Assembly: GCA_903928445.1 (NCBI GenBank)
Contig: CAIYRB010000084.1
Location: 25,957 to 89,956 of the forward strand
DNA length: 64,000 nucleotides
Source: an uncultured Pseudomonadota bacterium
GTDB taxonomy: Bacteria; Bdellovibrionota_B; Oligoflexia; Oligoflexales; CAIYRB01
Direction: 5' to 3'
Of the stretch, positions 9,369 to 18,548 are shown piece by piece; position 1 is the first letter of the stretch; the number at the start of each line of letters is the position of its first letter. The notes under the pieces were generated by a model. It saw only the letters and a list, made by a program, of their open reading frames with translations, did no database searches and was not told where the DNA came from. Both the position numbers and the translations under genes were made by a program.

Positions 9369-10778
9369 CTAGGATTGGGCTTGCGACCTTATGGTATCGA
9401 TGGCTTGCTGGTATTCGCGGCGTATGGCGGCTTGCCCTAAATGACGGCCATGTTTTGCCAGCCAATGGCCGCGCCTTATCGTGCCTAGAAGGCAATCGCT
9501 GCTACCTGCATAGATCAACGCCGACAATCGACTGTTTGCGGATTTCCCGTAGATCGCTGGGTGCTCAGGGTCGAGGACCACAGCATCAAAGGCCGTACCG
9601 ATGCTGAAGAAATCATCGGCACTTTGTCCCATGGCCAGACGACCTCTGGTCCATGCCGACGTAAACACCTCGGTGCCATACTCGTCACCAGGTTGGGCAG
9701 TCAAAATCTGACGCTTCTTGGACCGCAGCCTTTGACCGTAATCGAGCCAGCGCAGCTCTTCGATCGGACTTAAGGTCACTTGACTATCACTGCCAATGGC
9801 GAATCGTCCGCCTAGCTGCCAATATTCTCGAAGCGAGAACAAGCCATCACCGAGGTTGGCCTCCGTGGACGGAGCGACGACCACGGTGGCATTGCTGGCA
9901 GCGAGGTTTTTGATCTCCAGTTGGTCCATATGCGTGGCATGGATCAAACTGAAGCGCTGATCTAGCGGTAGATGCGTCAACAACCAGTCAACCGGCCGCA
10001 TCCCTGTGGCCTTTAAGCACTGTTCGACCTCGCCGATCTGCTCCGCGACATGGATATGGGCCGGCCCGTTAAACGGTTGACCAAGAACCTGAAGTATTTC
10101 TGCCGCAGCGACAGCCCTCAGCGAGTGTATGCCACGTCCGACTTGAACATCTTGCGCGTGACCGGCAGCACGTTCAGCCAGGACGAGCAAATCCAAATAG
10201 TCATCGACACTGCCATGGATAAAGCGTCGCTGCTTTGGACTTGGTGCCGTCGTGAAACCACCCTTCTGATACAGCACCGGCAGCAATGTGAGGTGAATTC
10301 CTGCGGCCTCGGCTGCAGCCATCAAGCGGCGGCTCATCTCTGCTGGGTCACTATAGGGCACACCATGTTCATCGTGGTGGAGATAGTGGAATTCCGCAAC
10401 TGCCGTATAGCCATGCCGAACCATCTCAGCGTATGCCATGGTCGCTACTGCCTGCATCTGCTCAGGTCTAAGCTGCAAGGCGCAGCGGTACATAGCGTCG
10501 CGCCATGCCCAGAAATCATCTCCTGACGCGTTGTTCGGGCGGTGTTCGGCAAGTCCGGCCATTAGATATTGGAATGCGTGGGAATGAGCATTTTGAAAGC
10601 CTGGAATGACGTATCCTGGCACGTCCTCCCAGGAGCTGGCAGCAGGAGCTGCAGCGGCACTCACGTCGATAATTAATCCTTGTCCGTCGAGTACGACATA
10701 GGCCGGACTCATCCAACCGCTGCGCTGGAGAAGGGCGTCACAGCGCAGATGGCGAGTCTGCGGCGCTCCTGCACTCAT
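9369..10778 (-). CDS. hutF: Formimidoylglutamate deiminase HutF
   Basis: HutF hydrolyses N-formimino-L-glutamate to N-formyl-L-glutamate and ammonia in the histidine degradation branch that ends with HutG. The 469-aa length is normal. The amidohydrolase signature is present: metal ligands H65 and H67 in FQNAHSHAFQ, the LHHDEHG segment, HVAEQIGEVEQC (barrel His), IHATHMD and GSDSQVTLSPIEELRWLDY carrying the metal-binding Asp. The YQKGGF and DFWAWRDAMYR segments are typical of HutF rather than guanine or cytosine deaminases. Its ATG overlaps the hutG stop by four bases, so translation is coupled. hutH and hutU are not in the window. Confidence 0.93.
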   Translation of the reverse strand: MSAGAPQTRHLRCDALLQRSGWMSPAYVVLDGQGLIIDVSAAAAPAASSWEDVPGYVIPGFQNAHSHAFQYLMAGLAEHRPNNASGDDFWAWRDAMYRCALQLRPEQMQAVATMAYAEMVRHGYTAVAEFHYLHHDEHGVPYSDPAEMSRRLMAAAEAAGIHLTLLPVLYQKGGFTTAPSPKQRRFIHGSVDDYLDLLVLAERAAGHAQDVQVGRGIHSLRAVAAAEILQVLGQPFNGPAHIHVAEQIGEVEQCLKATGMRPVDWLLTHLPLDQRFSLIHATHMDQLEIKNLAASNATVVVAPSTEANLGDGLFSLREYWQLGGRFAIGSDSQVTLSPIEELRWLDYGQRLRSKKRQILTAQPGDEYGTEVFTSAWTRGRLAMGQSADDFFSIGTAFDAVVLDPEHPAIYGKSANSRLSALIYAGSSDCLLGTIRRGHWLAKHGRHLGQAAIRREYQQAIDTIRSQAQS

Positions 10779-11593
10779 GAAATCGCCGTCAGACGCTTTA
10801 ACGCGTCAATCAGACTGTCAAACATCGCCGTCAAGGCTGAGCGTACCGCATCCTCTTTATTCGGAGTCCTGCTCACACTGGCTTCATCCATGTAGATGTC
10901 TTGTGCCATCTCCAGCTGCAGAGCATGGACGCCCGCCGCAGGCTGGCCAAAACGGCGGGTGAGGTAGCCCCCCATAAAAGGCTCGTTATCGGCGACATCA
11001 TAGGTGCCGGTAGCGCGTAAAGCGGTAAGAGCCGCCAAGCTCAGCTCAGGAGCCGCGGTCTTGCCCTTTTGGTTGCCGAGGATCATGTCGGCAAAAGGTT
11101 GCGCGCGGATGCTTGGTACCGATCGCTTGATAGAGTGAGCATCGAAAAAAAGAACGTGAGGCGACGTCTTGCGCATCTCGCCGATCAATTTGCCGATCTG
11201 TCCGTGGTAAGGCGCGTAATAGATATCCAAGCGACGCTTGGTCTCTTCTTTATCAGGAGGTCCCACCGCATAAATTGGGGTGCCGGCAAACGTCTGTAAC
11301 GGAATCAAGGCAGTTTCCTGCCTTTGGTCATTATAGAGAGCGCGCCCTGCAGGATCTCGGTTTAGGTCGATGACATAGCGGCTGTAGTGGGCGTGAACCA
11401 AAGTGATGCCCATTTTTGGCGCGAACTTGTAGAGCTCGTGCACAAACCAGTCTGTGTCGGCTAGGCCTTCAACCACTTCCGGACACATATCCTTGGCAAT
11501 GTCCGGCGGTATGTCAACGCCGCTATGCGGGCAGCTGATGATGATTGGAAGCCGGTTGATCTGCGGCCGCAAAATGTGCAATGGAGACGTCAT
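10775..11593 (-). CDS. hutG: N-formylglutamate amidohydrolase HutG
   Basis: HutG converts N-formylglutamate to glutamate and formate, the final step after HutF. The 272-aa protein has the family hallmarks: ISCPHSGVDIP near the N-terminus, DTDWFVHELY, HAHYSRYVIDLNRDP, and the FFDAHSIKR zinc-ligand segment. It is the first gene of a two-gene unit, with hutF starting inside its stop codon. The presence of both HutF and HutG with no HutI nearby indicates the five-step pathway releasing formate. No hut operator or HutC gene is visible. Confidence 0.92.
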   Translation of the reverse strand: MTSPLHILRPQINRLPIIISCPHSGVDIPPDIAKDMCPEVVEGLADTDWFVHELYKFAPKMGITLVHAHYSRYVIDLNRDPAGRALYNDQRQETALIPLQTFAGTPIYAVGPPDKEETKRRLDIYYAPYHGQIGKLIGEMRKTSPHVLFFDAHSIKRSVPSIRAQPFADMILGNQKGKTAAPELSLAALTALRATGTYDVADNEPFMGGYLTRRFGQPAAGVHALQLEMAQDIYMDEASVSRTPNKEDAVRSALTAMFDSLIDALKRLTAIS

Positions 11594-11646
11594 GCTCCCA
11601 AATATAGCAAAGCCGCCAAGTGGCGGCTAGGTTTCCCTACGCTTGA

Positions 11647-12252
11647 TTATTGGTCGGCCATATAGTTGCGAACATAGGTAAAGTAGGCGTCGAAGTCCTT
11701 GGTCTCACCAACGCCGACATCGGGGTACATCACGTCGTGGACATCGGTCAGATTATGGTTGAGTTCGAGGCCGTGGCCGACTTCATGGAAAAACAGTTTC
11801 TGCAGCTCATAGTGGGTTTTGGTCGTCATATAGTCATAGTCGAATTCAACGCGCATCGAGTAGCGAATGGTCTCTTTCGCGCTTTGACCGGGAATCACGG
11901 TCACAGGATTTTCGACGTTGGTTTCTGACAGCCATTGGCCGAGCCCGACTTTTCCGGTACCGAGGCCCTCAGCATTCGAAGTCACTAGACCCTTCGTGAT
12001 GATAATGCTGGAATTAGCGTCGGCGGGACTACTTTCAAAGGTGAGCACGGTCGAGCCAGCGAAGCCATTGTAGTCCTTGATCAGAGTTTGAAAGCCAGTA
12101 ACAAACTCGGGGGTTGAACCGGCCGCGATAGCTAAGCGGTACTGTTTTAATTTGCTGACCTTATAAGAATTGCCGCAACCGGTAGTGCCAAGGGCGGATA
12201 AGATAAAGAGGCAAAACAGACGGCAAAGCCTTGACTGAGCTAGGTCGAGCAT
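11647..12252 (-). CDS. Predicted metzincin-type zinc metalloprotease lipoprotein
   Basis: A 201-aa lipoprotein with a lipobox GTTGC (Cys26). The C-terminal half carries the extended zinc motif HEVGHGLELNH (H156, E157, H160, H166) followed by a methionine turn in DVMYPD (M175), the combination that defines metzincins (M10/M12/M57-like clans). The zinc site is complete, so activity is expected, probably at the periplasmic face of the outer membrane or on the surface. No propeptide with a cysteine switch is obvious. It stands alone between hut genes and polysaccharide genes; the substrate is unknown. Confidence 0.75.
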   Translation of the reverse strand: MLDLAQSRLCRLFCLFILSALGTTGCGNSYKVSKLKQYRLAIAAGSTPEFVTGFQTLIKDYNGFAGSTVLTFESSPADANSSIIITKGLVTSNAEGLGTGKVGLGQWLSETNVENPVTVIPGQSAKETIRYSMRVEFDYDYMTTKTHYELQKLFFHEVGHGLELNHNLTDVHDVMYPDVGVGETKDFDAYFTYVRNYMADQ

Positions 12253-12405
12253 GGCGGGTCACCTTAAGCAGCGGGGAGTGGGCAGGAAAGAGAGCAGCGG
12301 GGAGGGGCAGCGTGCCGCCAGCCGGTGTGGGCTGGTGACAAATGAGAATGTATCATCCATGACAACACGAGTCAATATAGTTCTATAAAAAATATAAAAA
12401 TAATA

Positions 12406-13824
12406 TCAGTAGGCGTTTCTATTTATAAAGCCCCTTAGAATCGTTAGGAAAATAATCCTCGCGTCGAGCCATAAGCTCCAGTTTTGAATGTAGTAAAGGT
12501 CGTATTCGATGCGCTTTTCGATGCTGGTGTTACCGCGCCAGCCATTGGCCTGAGCCCACCCGGTGATCCCGGCCTTGATCTTGTGTCGCAGGTAATATCC
12601 CGGCACATCTCTTCGAAATTGCTCGACAAATACCGGCCTTTCGGGTCTAGGTCCGACCAGGCTCATCGAGCCCCCAAGCACGTTGAACAACTGCGGAAGC
12701 TCATCGAGGCTGGTTCGCCGCAGCCATTTACCGATCGGCGTTGTCCGATCGTCACCCGCTTTGGCCCAGACCGCACCGCTTTTGGCCTCTGCGTCGCTCC
12801 GCATCGATCTAAACTTCAGGATTGCGAAGGTCTTACCATCAAGTCCCATACGTTCTTGCCGGTAGAACACCGGCCCGCGCGAAGTCGCCGCCACCAATGC
12901 GGCAATCAAGAGCATGAGCGGACCAAAGAGGAGCAGAGCACAGCAGGACCCGAGAATATCGACGACCCGCTTGATCATGCTACCGATGCCGGCCAGCGGG
13001 CTCTCATTGATTGAGACCACTGGCGTTCCAGCGACGATATCGACTCCTGCGGCGAAGCGTGTAAAGCGGAACAAATCAGGAATCAACCGCACATCAGTGA
13101 CCTGATCGGCAATGCGTTCCAAGTGCCGGTCAACGAAGTCATAAGCTTGATGCGGCAGAGCAAAGACCACGCTCTCTGTGGGATTGGCGGAAAAAAAATC
13201 TGGCCAGTTGCTTGGCACGTCGAGTCGATGCAATCCACTTTGTCGGCACAGGGCCTCGCTCGCGGCTATTTGCTCCGGTCCCCCAGCGAGGATGACGCCA
13301 TAGATCTCGCTTCTGGTCAGGTCACCGTCTTTAGCCATTTTAATAGCATGCTTCAAGGTGTCTCCACCGCCGATGATCAGAGTGCGGCGCGGCGCGGCGC
13401 GAAGGCGGTAAAGACGCAGCGCTTTGCGCACAGCGCTGCGTCCAGCGATGATCAGCCACGGATGGATGGCCAAAAACAGCCCCATCACGACGCGAGAGTA
13501 GCGGTACTCTTCGTAGAGGTAGGTAAAGGCAATAAAGGCAAAAGTCGCGACGACGCAGCTTTGCAAAGTATCGAGAGCTTCAACAAAAGCGGAACGATGG
13601 CGCCCTGTGCGACGGTAGAAGCCAGATGCGACAAAGGAAAGAAACCAGATGCCGGCGACGAAGGGCGCTAGCTTGTAATAGAGTAACGGGGCAGGAATGC
13701 CTTTGGTGATGGGAAAAAGCCCAGAAAAGCGCAGTTCATAAGCGATGATCCAACCGATCGTCACCATGACCACGTCCGATGAAGCGCGGATGACCATCAA
13801 CGCGTCTTGATTGCGGCGATTCAC
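12406..13824 (-). CDS. Polyprenyl-phosphate glycosylphosphotransferase (WcaJ/WbaP family)
   Basis: This 472-aa inner-membrane enzyme starts exopolysaccharide repeat synthesis by moving a sugar-1-phosphate from a UDP-sugar to undecaprenyl phosphate. Four N-terminal hydrophobic segments and a Rossmann-like central part (TLIIGGGDTLKHAI) precede the catalytic bacterial sugar-transferase domain, recognisable by KRVVDILGS, the hydrophobic re-entrant helix, GPVFYRQERMGLDGK, FAILKFRSM, the RRTSLDELPQLFNVLGG motif and SLVGPRPERP. The start is GTG at 13824, overlapping the preceding glycosyltransferase stop (GTGA), so the two are coupled. No flippase or polymerase genes are nearby. The sugar (glucose or galactose) is not determined. 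Confidence 0.9.
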   Translation of the reverse strand: MNRRNQDALMVIRASSDVVMVTIGWIIAYELRFSGLFPITKGIPAPLLYYKLAPFVAGIWFLSFVASGFYRRTGRHRSAFVEALDTLQSCVVATFAFIAFTYLYEEYRYSRVVMGLFLAIHPWLIIAGRSAVRKALRLYRLRAAPRRTLIIGGGDTLKHAIKMAKDGDLTRSEIYGVILAGGPEQIAASEALCRQSGLHRLDVPSNWPDFFSANPTESVVFALPHQAYDFVDRHLERIADQVTDVRLIPDLFRFTRFAAGVDIVAGTPVVSINESPLAGIGSMIKRVVDILGSCCALLLFGPLMLLIAALVAATSRGPVFYRQERMGLDGKTFAILKFRSMRSDAEAKSGAVWAKAGDDRTTPIGKWLRRTSLDELPQLFNVLGGSMSLVGPRPERPVFVEQFRRDVPGYYLRHKIKAGITGWAQANGWRGNTSIEKRIEYDLYYIQNWSLWLDARIIFLTILRGFINRNAY

Positions 13825-14930
13825 AGAGTCGGCTCCTTCAAGAGGGAGCTTATTTCCGCTTCCATCTTAGTAAGAAATGCGGCTCGGCCATACCCTTTAG
13901 CCTGGGCGACCAGGTTTTCTACAGCAAAATCAGCTGGTTTGAAGATACTCAAGGTCTCGGCCAGGGACTGCGCGGTGCCCGCCAGAAAAAATAGTCCAGT
14001 TTCACCAGGCTTGATAAAATCGAGGGCACCCCCGGCGCCCAAGGCAATCACTGGAGTGCCGCATGCCATGGCTTCGATGGCGATCATACCGAAGTCCTCG
14101 ACCCCAGGAAACAGCAGGGCATCGGCTTGCGCCAAAAGCTGAACGAAGCGATGATTATCCGGATTAATGATAAACTCAACGTCGGCCCGCAAGCGTTCCG
14201 CCTGAGCCCGCAGCGTCCGCTCCATCGGTCCAGCGCCGGCAATCACCAAACGCCGCCTAAGCTGAGCGCATGCGGCAATAGCCAGGTCAAAGCGCTTGTA
14301 GGATACCAGAGCTCCAGCACCGAGCAGGTAGCCGCCGCGTCCTTGCGCAGCAGAGTAGGGCTTGAAACGATCTAGTTCGATCGGGGGGTGAATAATCTTC
14401 GCCTCTCTCCCGTACAAATGCTTGACTCTGGAAGCGACGAAACTGGAATTCGCCACGAATCGGTCGACGCGCTGCGCGCTGCTGATGTCCCAGCGCCGTA
14501 GTCGCGGGGTCATGGCACGAATGGCGGCACCGGCGCCGGGTATGTGCCTGACACCCGCGATATATTCCTCCTGTTGATCCCAGATGTAGCGCATGGGGGA
14601 ATGGATATAGCAAAGGTGCCGGGCGTTGGGACCCTTGATGGCACCTTTCGCCACGCAGGAGGACGTGCTGATGATGAGGTCGTAGTCCTGCAGCGCCAAC
14701 GCTTCGATCGCCGACGGTAGTAGCGGTAGCAGCAACTTGCGCCCACGTTTAAACAGATTGGTGCGCTGCAAGCAATGCACCTCGCGACGACTAATAGACT
14801 CTGGCATGGCAAGCCGGTCATAGAACAAGGTGTAGATAGGCGCCTCAGGGTAGAGGTCTATGAGGGCCTCCAGAACCTTTTCGCCGCCGCGGTAGGTGGT
14901 CAGCCAGTCATGAACAAAGGCGACGCGCAC
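13821..14930 (-). CDS. Glycosyltransferase family 4 protein
   Basis: A 369-aa GT-B glycosyltransferase that likely adds a sugar to the lipid-linked intermediate made by the adjacent phosphotransferase. Visible features are the N-terminal VAFVHDWLTTYRGGEKV nucleotide-fold segment, HSPMRYIWD, and the C-terminal donor-binding region LFPGVEDFGMIAIEAMACGTPVIA with its EX7E pair. The open frame extends to a TTG at 14948, but the GTG at 14930 has GGTAGGA about nine bases upstream and gives the standard N-terminus (VRVAFVHDW). Its stop overlaps the next gene. The relation to WbaZ-like mannosyltransferases is a guess. Confidence 0.85.
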   Translation of the reverse strand: MRVAFVHDWLTTYRGGEKVLEALIDLYPEAPIYTLFYDRLAMPESISRREVHCLQRTNLFKRGRKLLLPLLPSAIEALALQDYDLIISTSSCVAKGAIKGPNARHLCYIHSPMRYIWDQQEEYIAGVRHIPGAGAAIRAMTPRLRRWDISSAQRVDRFVANSSFVASRVKHLYGREAKIIHPPIELDRFKPYSAAQGRGGYLLGAGALVSYKRFDLAIAACAQLRRRLVIAGAGPMERTLRAQAERLRADVEFIINPDNHRFVQLLAQADALLFPGVEDFGMIAIEAMACGTPVIALGAGGALDFIKPGETGLFFLAGTAQSLAETLSIFKPADFAVENLVAQAKGYGRAAFLTKMEAEISSLLKEPTL

Positions 14931-15282
14931 GGGCGGATTTCCTACCAAAAAGGAGGTTGTTCGGCTGCGCCCCCAACGGCGCTTTAGGTCCCTTCCATTG
15001 ATACCACAAATCTTAGAAAGCTGGGTGGCTTAACGCTCCTTAAGCAGCGCCGGAGGCGACTTGTCTATCGGCAGGATTTGCACCTTAATCTAAGCCTTTG
15101 GTAAGATAGTGAGATCAGGCTTCAGCGCTATCCTAGCTACCGCGACGTCTTTAGGTCTCACGGCCCCACCGAAGGCAACCCTCTTCCTCTTCGTCTCCAG
15201 CTATGCATCTGTACCGGCAGCAGCCGTTGCCAGTATCCCTGTGTTCTCGACGTTCGGACCGACACCGGAGGACTCCCCATTC
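14931..15282. other. Intergenic region between divergent glycosyltransferase and sigma-54 activator genes
   Basis: About 350 bases without a supported gene. A forward open frame runs through part of it from 15109, but coding only becomes convincing after the ATG at 15283. On the minus strand a weak FliA-like arrangement (TAAA, 17 bases, GCCGAACA; 14956-14988) precedes the glycosyltransferase, but the spacing is two bases too long. I see no other element. Confidence 0.4.
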
Positions 15283-16470
15283 ATGCGTGCAACTGATCCC
15301 CGTTCCTTAGGTGATACGAGGGCCATGGCCCAGTCCATGCTCCTCGACGAGACGCCTAAGGGCTCGAGTGAACACTGGCGTTCGTGTTTCCCCGAGATAG
15401 TTGGGCGCAGCCCGCCGATGGAAAAAGTCCTGGAAACAGTTTGGAAAGTCGCGCGTTCAGATGGCGCGGTGCTTATCCTAGGGGAAAGCGGTACGGGCAA
15501 GGACCTGATTGCGGCAGCCATTCACCGCCTTTCCCCGCGTTCAGGAGGGCACTATGTTCCTCTCAACTGTAGCGCCATTCCCGATAATCTCCTGGAGAGC
15601 CAACTCTTTGGCCATGTCAAAGGCGCCTTTACGGGGGCCGATGGTAAGGCCATTGGCAAGTTTGAGTATGCTCAGGGTGGCTCGATCTTCCTTGACGAGA
15701 TCGGCGACATGCCTGCGAATCTTCAGGCCAAGCTGCTGCGCGTCCTGCAAGATAAAAAATTTACACCACTTGGCAGCAACGTTCTTATGGACGCCGATGT
15801 GCGGATAGTTGCCGCCACCAATATGGATCTAGGTCAGGCGATCCGTGAACAAACCTTTCGCCAGGATTTGTACTACCGCCTCAATGTCCTGCCGATCCAC
15901 CTGCCGCCCCTGCGCGAACGGACGGGCGATATCCCCAACTTGCTGGAACACTTTATGGAGCAAGCCAACCGCATTCACAATAGCCAAACTCCTTGCTATT
16001 TGAGCGACGCGCTCGTCGCTCGTCTTTCCGCCTATGACTGGCCCGGCAACATCCGTCAGTTACAAAATTTAATCTCCAGACTCGTCGTGATGCGGGGCGC
16101 GGGAGTGATAGAGATTGAAGATTTACCTGCCGAGATGTTTGCAAGACCAGAAGAACTGCGCCTCACCAACCCACCAGTGGCCTCGTCACAGCCGCTCATG
16201 CGGCCGACCACGGCGATGCCCTTGCCTATGGTGCAGCATGCGGCTGGAGTGCGAGTACCCCAGGATTTTACCTCTTTACCGGAACAAGGATTGGATTTAA
16301 CCCAATATATCGAGGCCCTGGAGAATGACCTGATTCGCCAGGCCTTAGAACGAACTGGCAACAACCGCAACCAGGCCGCCAAATTGCTTGGTCTCAACCG
16401 GACAACTTTGGTCGAGCGAATCAAGAAGCGGCATTTGACCACACTCAATGCACCGTCGAAGGAACTTTAA
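15283..16470 (+). CDS. Sigma-54-dependent transcriptional activator lacking an N-terminal sensor domain
   Basis: A 395-aa enhancer-binding protein that remodels RNA polymerase-sigma54 by ATP hydrolysis. It has only about 40 residues before the AAA+ domain: Walker A GESGTGKD (67-74), the sigma-54-contacting GAFTGA loop (114-119), Walker B FLDEIGD (136-142), the sensor region RIVAATN and the R-finger segment FRQDLYYRLNVLPI. The C-terminus has a Fis-type helix-turn-helix (RTGNNRNQAAKLLGLNRTTL). ATG 15283 has GGAGGA nine bases upstream; the frame before it looks non-coding. With no receiver, GAF or PAS domain, it may be constitutively active or controlled by a partner protein. Its target genes are unknown. 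Confidence 0.88.
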   Translation: MRATDPRSLGDTRAMAQSMLLDETPKGSSEHWRSCFPEIVGRSPPMEKVLETVWKVARSDGAVLILGESGTGKDLIAAAIHRLSPRSGGHYVPLNCSAIPDNLLESQLFGHVKGAFTGADGKAIGKFEYAQGGSIFLDEIGDMPANLQAKLLRVLQDKKFTPLGSNVLMDADVRIVAATNMDLGQAIREQTFRQDLYYRLNVLPIHLPPLRERTGDIPNLLEHFMEQANRIHNSQTPCYLSDALVARLSAYDWPGNIRQLQNLISRLVVMRGAGVIEIEDLPAEMFARPEELRLTNPPVASSQPLMRPTTAMPLPMVQHAAGVRVPQDFTSLPEQGLDLTQYIEALENDLIRQALERTGNNRNQAAKLLGLNRTTLVERIKKRHLTTLNAPSKEL

Positions 16471-16496
16471 CAAAGCCCAGCCAGCTTTAAGTCGAA

Positions 16497-17951
16497 TTAG
16501 GTACGTGCTGATTGAACTGGCTGTACCGGCAATGAGTCGCGCCAAGCGACAGCCACTTCCAATTCAGCTCCGACCTCAAGCAGCAAGTCTTCCCGGTACG
16601 GAGGTCCAGCCAGCTGGATACCGATCGGAAGTCCTGATGCCGCAACGTGCATCGGCAACGAGATAGCAGGCTGACCCGTCACATTACACCAGCCTGAATA
16701 TGGCACCATTTCCGTGCACCGCCAGAGCAGAGTCTTGGCATCGGTCTCGCCCGTCTCGTGCAGCCAACCGATGCGAGGGGGCTCCATCGCCATGGTCGGC
16801 GTTAGCAACAAATCATAGTCCTTGCCCCATTCGCGGACGATTTGCCTTGAGAATACCTGCAGGCGCAGCACGGCTTTGATGTAGTCATGGCTGCTTAGTT
16901 CTAGCGACATCTGTCGTAAGCTGGCGCTTAGCGGTTCGACCAGTGACCAGTCGCTGACATCCTGATAAGCAGCGGAGGTGCACCAGATCGCGACAAAGTC
17001 CTCAGCCAACTGGTCGCTTCCGGCGCCAGGCCAGACCGGCGTGACAGCACTAACCTCGTGGCCAAGGCTAGCCAGGATCGTGGCTGTTTTAGTGACCGCA
17101 TCAACACAACTTTGTGCGACGTTGACCTTGTATGGCCCCGCACACGTAAAGCCTATACGCAGCCGTTTACCTTTACCGCTAGCGCCGCGAAGCGCACTAC
17201 GCAAATACGGTTCGCTGGGTTCCTGCACGCTATTCCAGCCGGTCGGATCATACTTTGCAAGGGCATCCAGATAAGCCGCGGTGTCAGCGACCGTCATCGA
17301 CTGACAGCCGTCGGTGGTAAAGCCGTGCATGACTTCGCTGACGAGAGGGCCTTTGGGTATCCGACCGCGGCTCGGCTTCAGACCAACCAAACCGCAACAC
17401 GACGCTGGGATACGCAGAGAGCCGCCGCCGTCGCTACCGTGCGCGATGGGCGCCATACCGGACGCCACTGCCGCACTAGCGCCGCCGCTGGAGCCTCCCG
17501 GCGTGTGGTCGGTATTCCACGGATTGCGAGTGGCACCGTAAAGGATGTTCTCAGTGACTGGGAGAGAACCGAATTCGGGCGTGTTGGTACGCCCCATAAA
17601 CAAAAAGCCGGCTTCGCGCAGTAAGCGAACAGGAGTCGTATCATAGCGGCCAATCTTCGCTTTAGCCGCCACAGTCCCGTGCGTGGTGCGTTCGCCCTTG
17701 ACCTCGGTAAGATCCTTGATAGGCAGAGGCACGCCGTGAAATGGCGCCAACACATCTCCGCGCATCACTGCGTTCTCCGCAGCCCTAGCCTCATTTAACA
17801 GCTCGGCGTCGCGTCGCCAGATGATGGCATTGATGATTGGGTTGACGCGGTCCACGACAGCTAAGTAATGCTTGACGACCTCGACCGGACTCACCTGCTT
17901 GGTCTTGATCGCGGCGGCTAGCTGTAGCGCTGATAGATTGGCGGTTAACAT
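16497..17951 (-). CDS. Amidase-signature family hydrolase
   Basis: A 484-aa amidase hydrolysing an amide bond with a Ser-cisSer-Lys triad. K79 lies in LPIKDL, the cis-Ser in GGSSGG (154/155) and the nucleophile S178 in SDGGGSLRIPAS, so the site is complete. The family includes GatA, but no gatB or gatC is nearby and the C-terminal half does not suggest the tRNA-amidotransferase subunit, so a stand-alone amidase is more likely. Its ATG lies three bases after the frr stop, so it is probably the last gene of the rpsB-tsf-pyrH-frr unit. Substrate unknown. Confidence 0.88.
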   Translation of the reverse strand: MLTANLSALQLAAAIKTKQVSPVEVVKHYLAVVDRVNPIINAIIWRRDAELLNEARAAENAVMRGDVLAPFHGVPLPIKDLTEVKGERTTHGTVAAKAKIGRYDTTPVRLLREAGFLFMGRTNTPEFGSLPVTENILYGATRNPWNTDHTPGGSSGGASAAVASGMAPIAHGSDGGGSLRIPASCCGLVGLKPSRGRIPKGPLVSEVMHGFTTDGCQSMTVADTAAYLDALAKYDPTGWNSVQEPSEPYLRSALRGASGKGKRLRIGFTCAGPYKVNVAQSCVDAVTKTATILASLGHEVSAVTPVWPGAGSDQLAEDFVAIWCTSAAYQDVSDWSLVEPLSASLRQMSLELSSHDYIKAVLRLQVFSRQIVREWGKDYDLLLTPTMAMEPPRIGWLHETGETDAKTLLWRCTEMVPYSGWCNVTGQPAISLPMHVAASGLPIGIQLAGPPYREDLLLEVGAELEVAVAWRDSLPVQPVQSART

Positions 17952-17954
17952 CGC

Positions 17955-18512
17955 CTAAATCTTCAGAACCTCTTGTTCTTTTTTGCTTAGGCGGTCGTCT
18001 AGGGCCTTGATCGAAGAATCGGTCTGCTTTTGGATGTCGGCCTCAAAGCGCTTGGCATCGTCGTCGCTGATCACCTTATCTTTAGCTTGCTTTTTGACCG
18101 CATCGTTGGCCTCGCGGCGGATATTACGGATCGCAACCTTGGCTTCCTCAGCCATTTTCTTCAGGTTCTTGACGATGTCTTTGCGCCGCTCCTCAGTCAA
18201 CGCAGGAATGGGGATGCGCACGACATTCCCATCATTGGTTGGTTGGATGCCGATGTCAGCCCGCATGATGGCCTTTTCGATGTCCTGGATCGACTTTTTT
18301 TCGTAAGGAGCCACGGTGATGGTTCGAGCATCCGGAGTCGTTAGAGTCGCCACTTGGTTCAGTGGAGTCGGCGTGCCGTAGTGGTCGACTTTAATGCCGT
18401 CGAGAAGCGAGATCGAGGCACGACCGGTGCGCACCTTAAGGAGATCGGTTTCAAACGCCTTAATGCGCTTTTCCATGTTTTGCTTGCAGCTATCTACTGG
18501 CTTGACGCTCAT
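17955..18512 (-). CDS. frr: Ribosome recycling factor
   Basis: RRF, with EF-G, splits post-termination ribosomes. The 185-aa length is standard and the family patterns are clear: RTGRASISLLDGIKVDHYGTP early, ARTITVAPYEKKSI, IGIQPTNDGNVVRIPIPALTEERRKDIVK, and the C-terminal coiled-coil. The frame continues upstream to 18533, but ATG 18512 is preceded by GGAGG at eight bases and gives the usual N-terminus. It follows pyrH by 36 bases and precedes an amidase, in the common order tsf-pyrH-frr. Confidence 0.97.
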   Translation of the reverse strand: MSVKPVDSCKQNMEKRIKAFETDLLKVRTGRASISLLDGIKVDHYGTPTPLNQVATLTTPDARTITVAPYEKKSIQDIEKAIMRADIGIQPTNDGNVVRIPIPALTEERRKDIVKNLKKMAEEAKVAIRNIRREANDAVKKQAKDKVISDDDAKRFEADIQKQTDSSIKALDDRLSKKEQEVLKI

Positions 18513-18548
18513 CGCTGTTGCCTCCAAATGCACCGCTATCTGGGTTCG

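Noticed and set aside
15062..15080. Possible sigma-54 promoter (GGCAGGATTTGC) upstream of the sigma-54 activator
   Set aside because: GG and GC are eight bases apart; the consensus needs ten.
16497..17951. GatA subunit of the Glu-tRNA amidotransferase
   Set aside because: No gatB/gatC nearby and the context is the end of the frr unit; a stand-alone amidase is the safer call.
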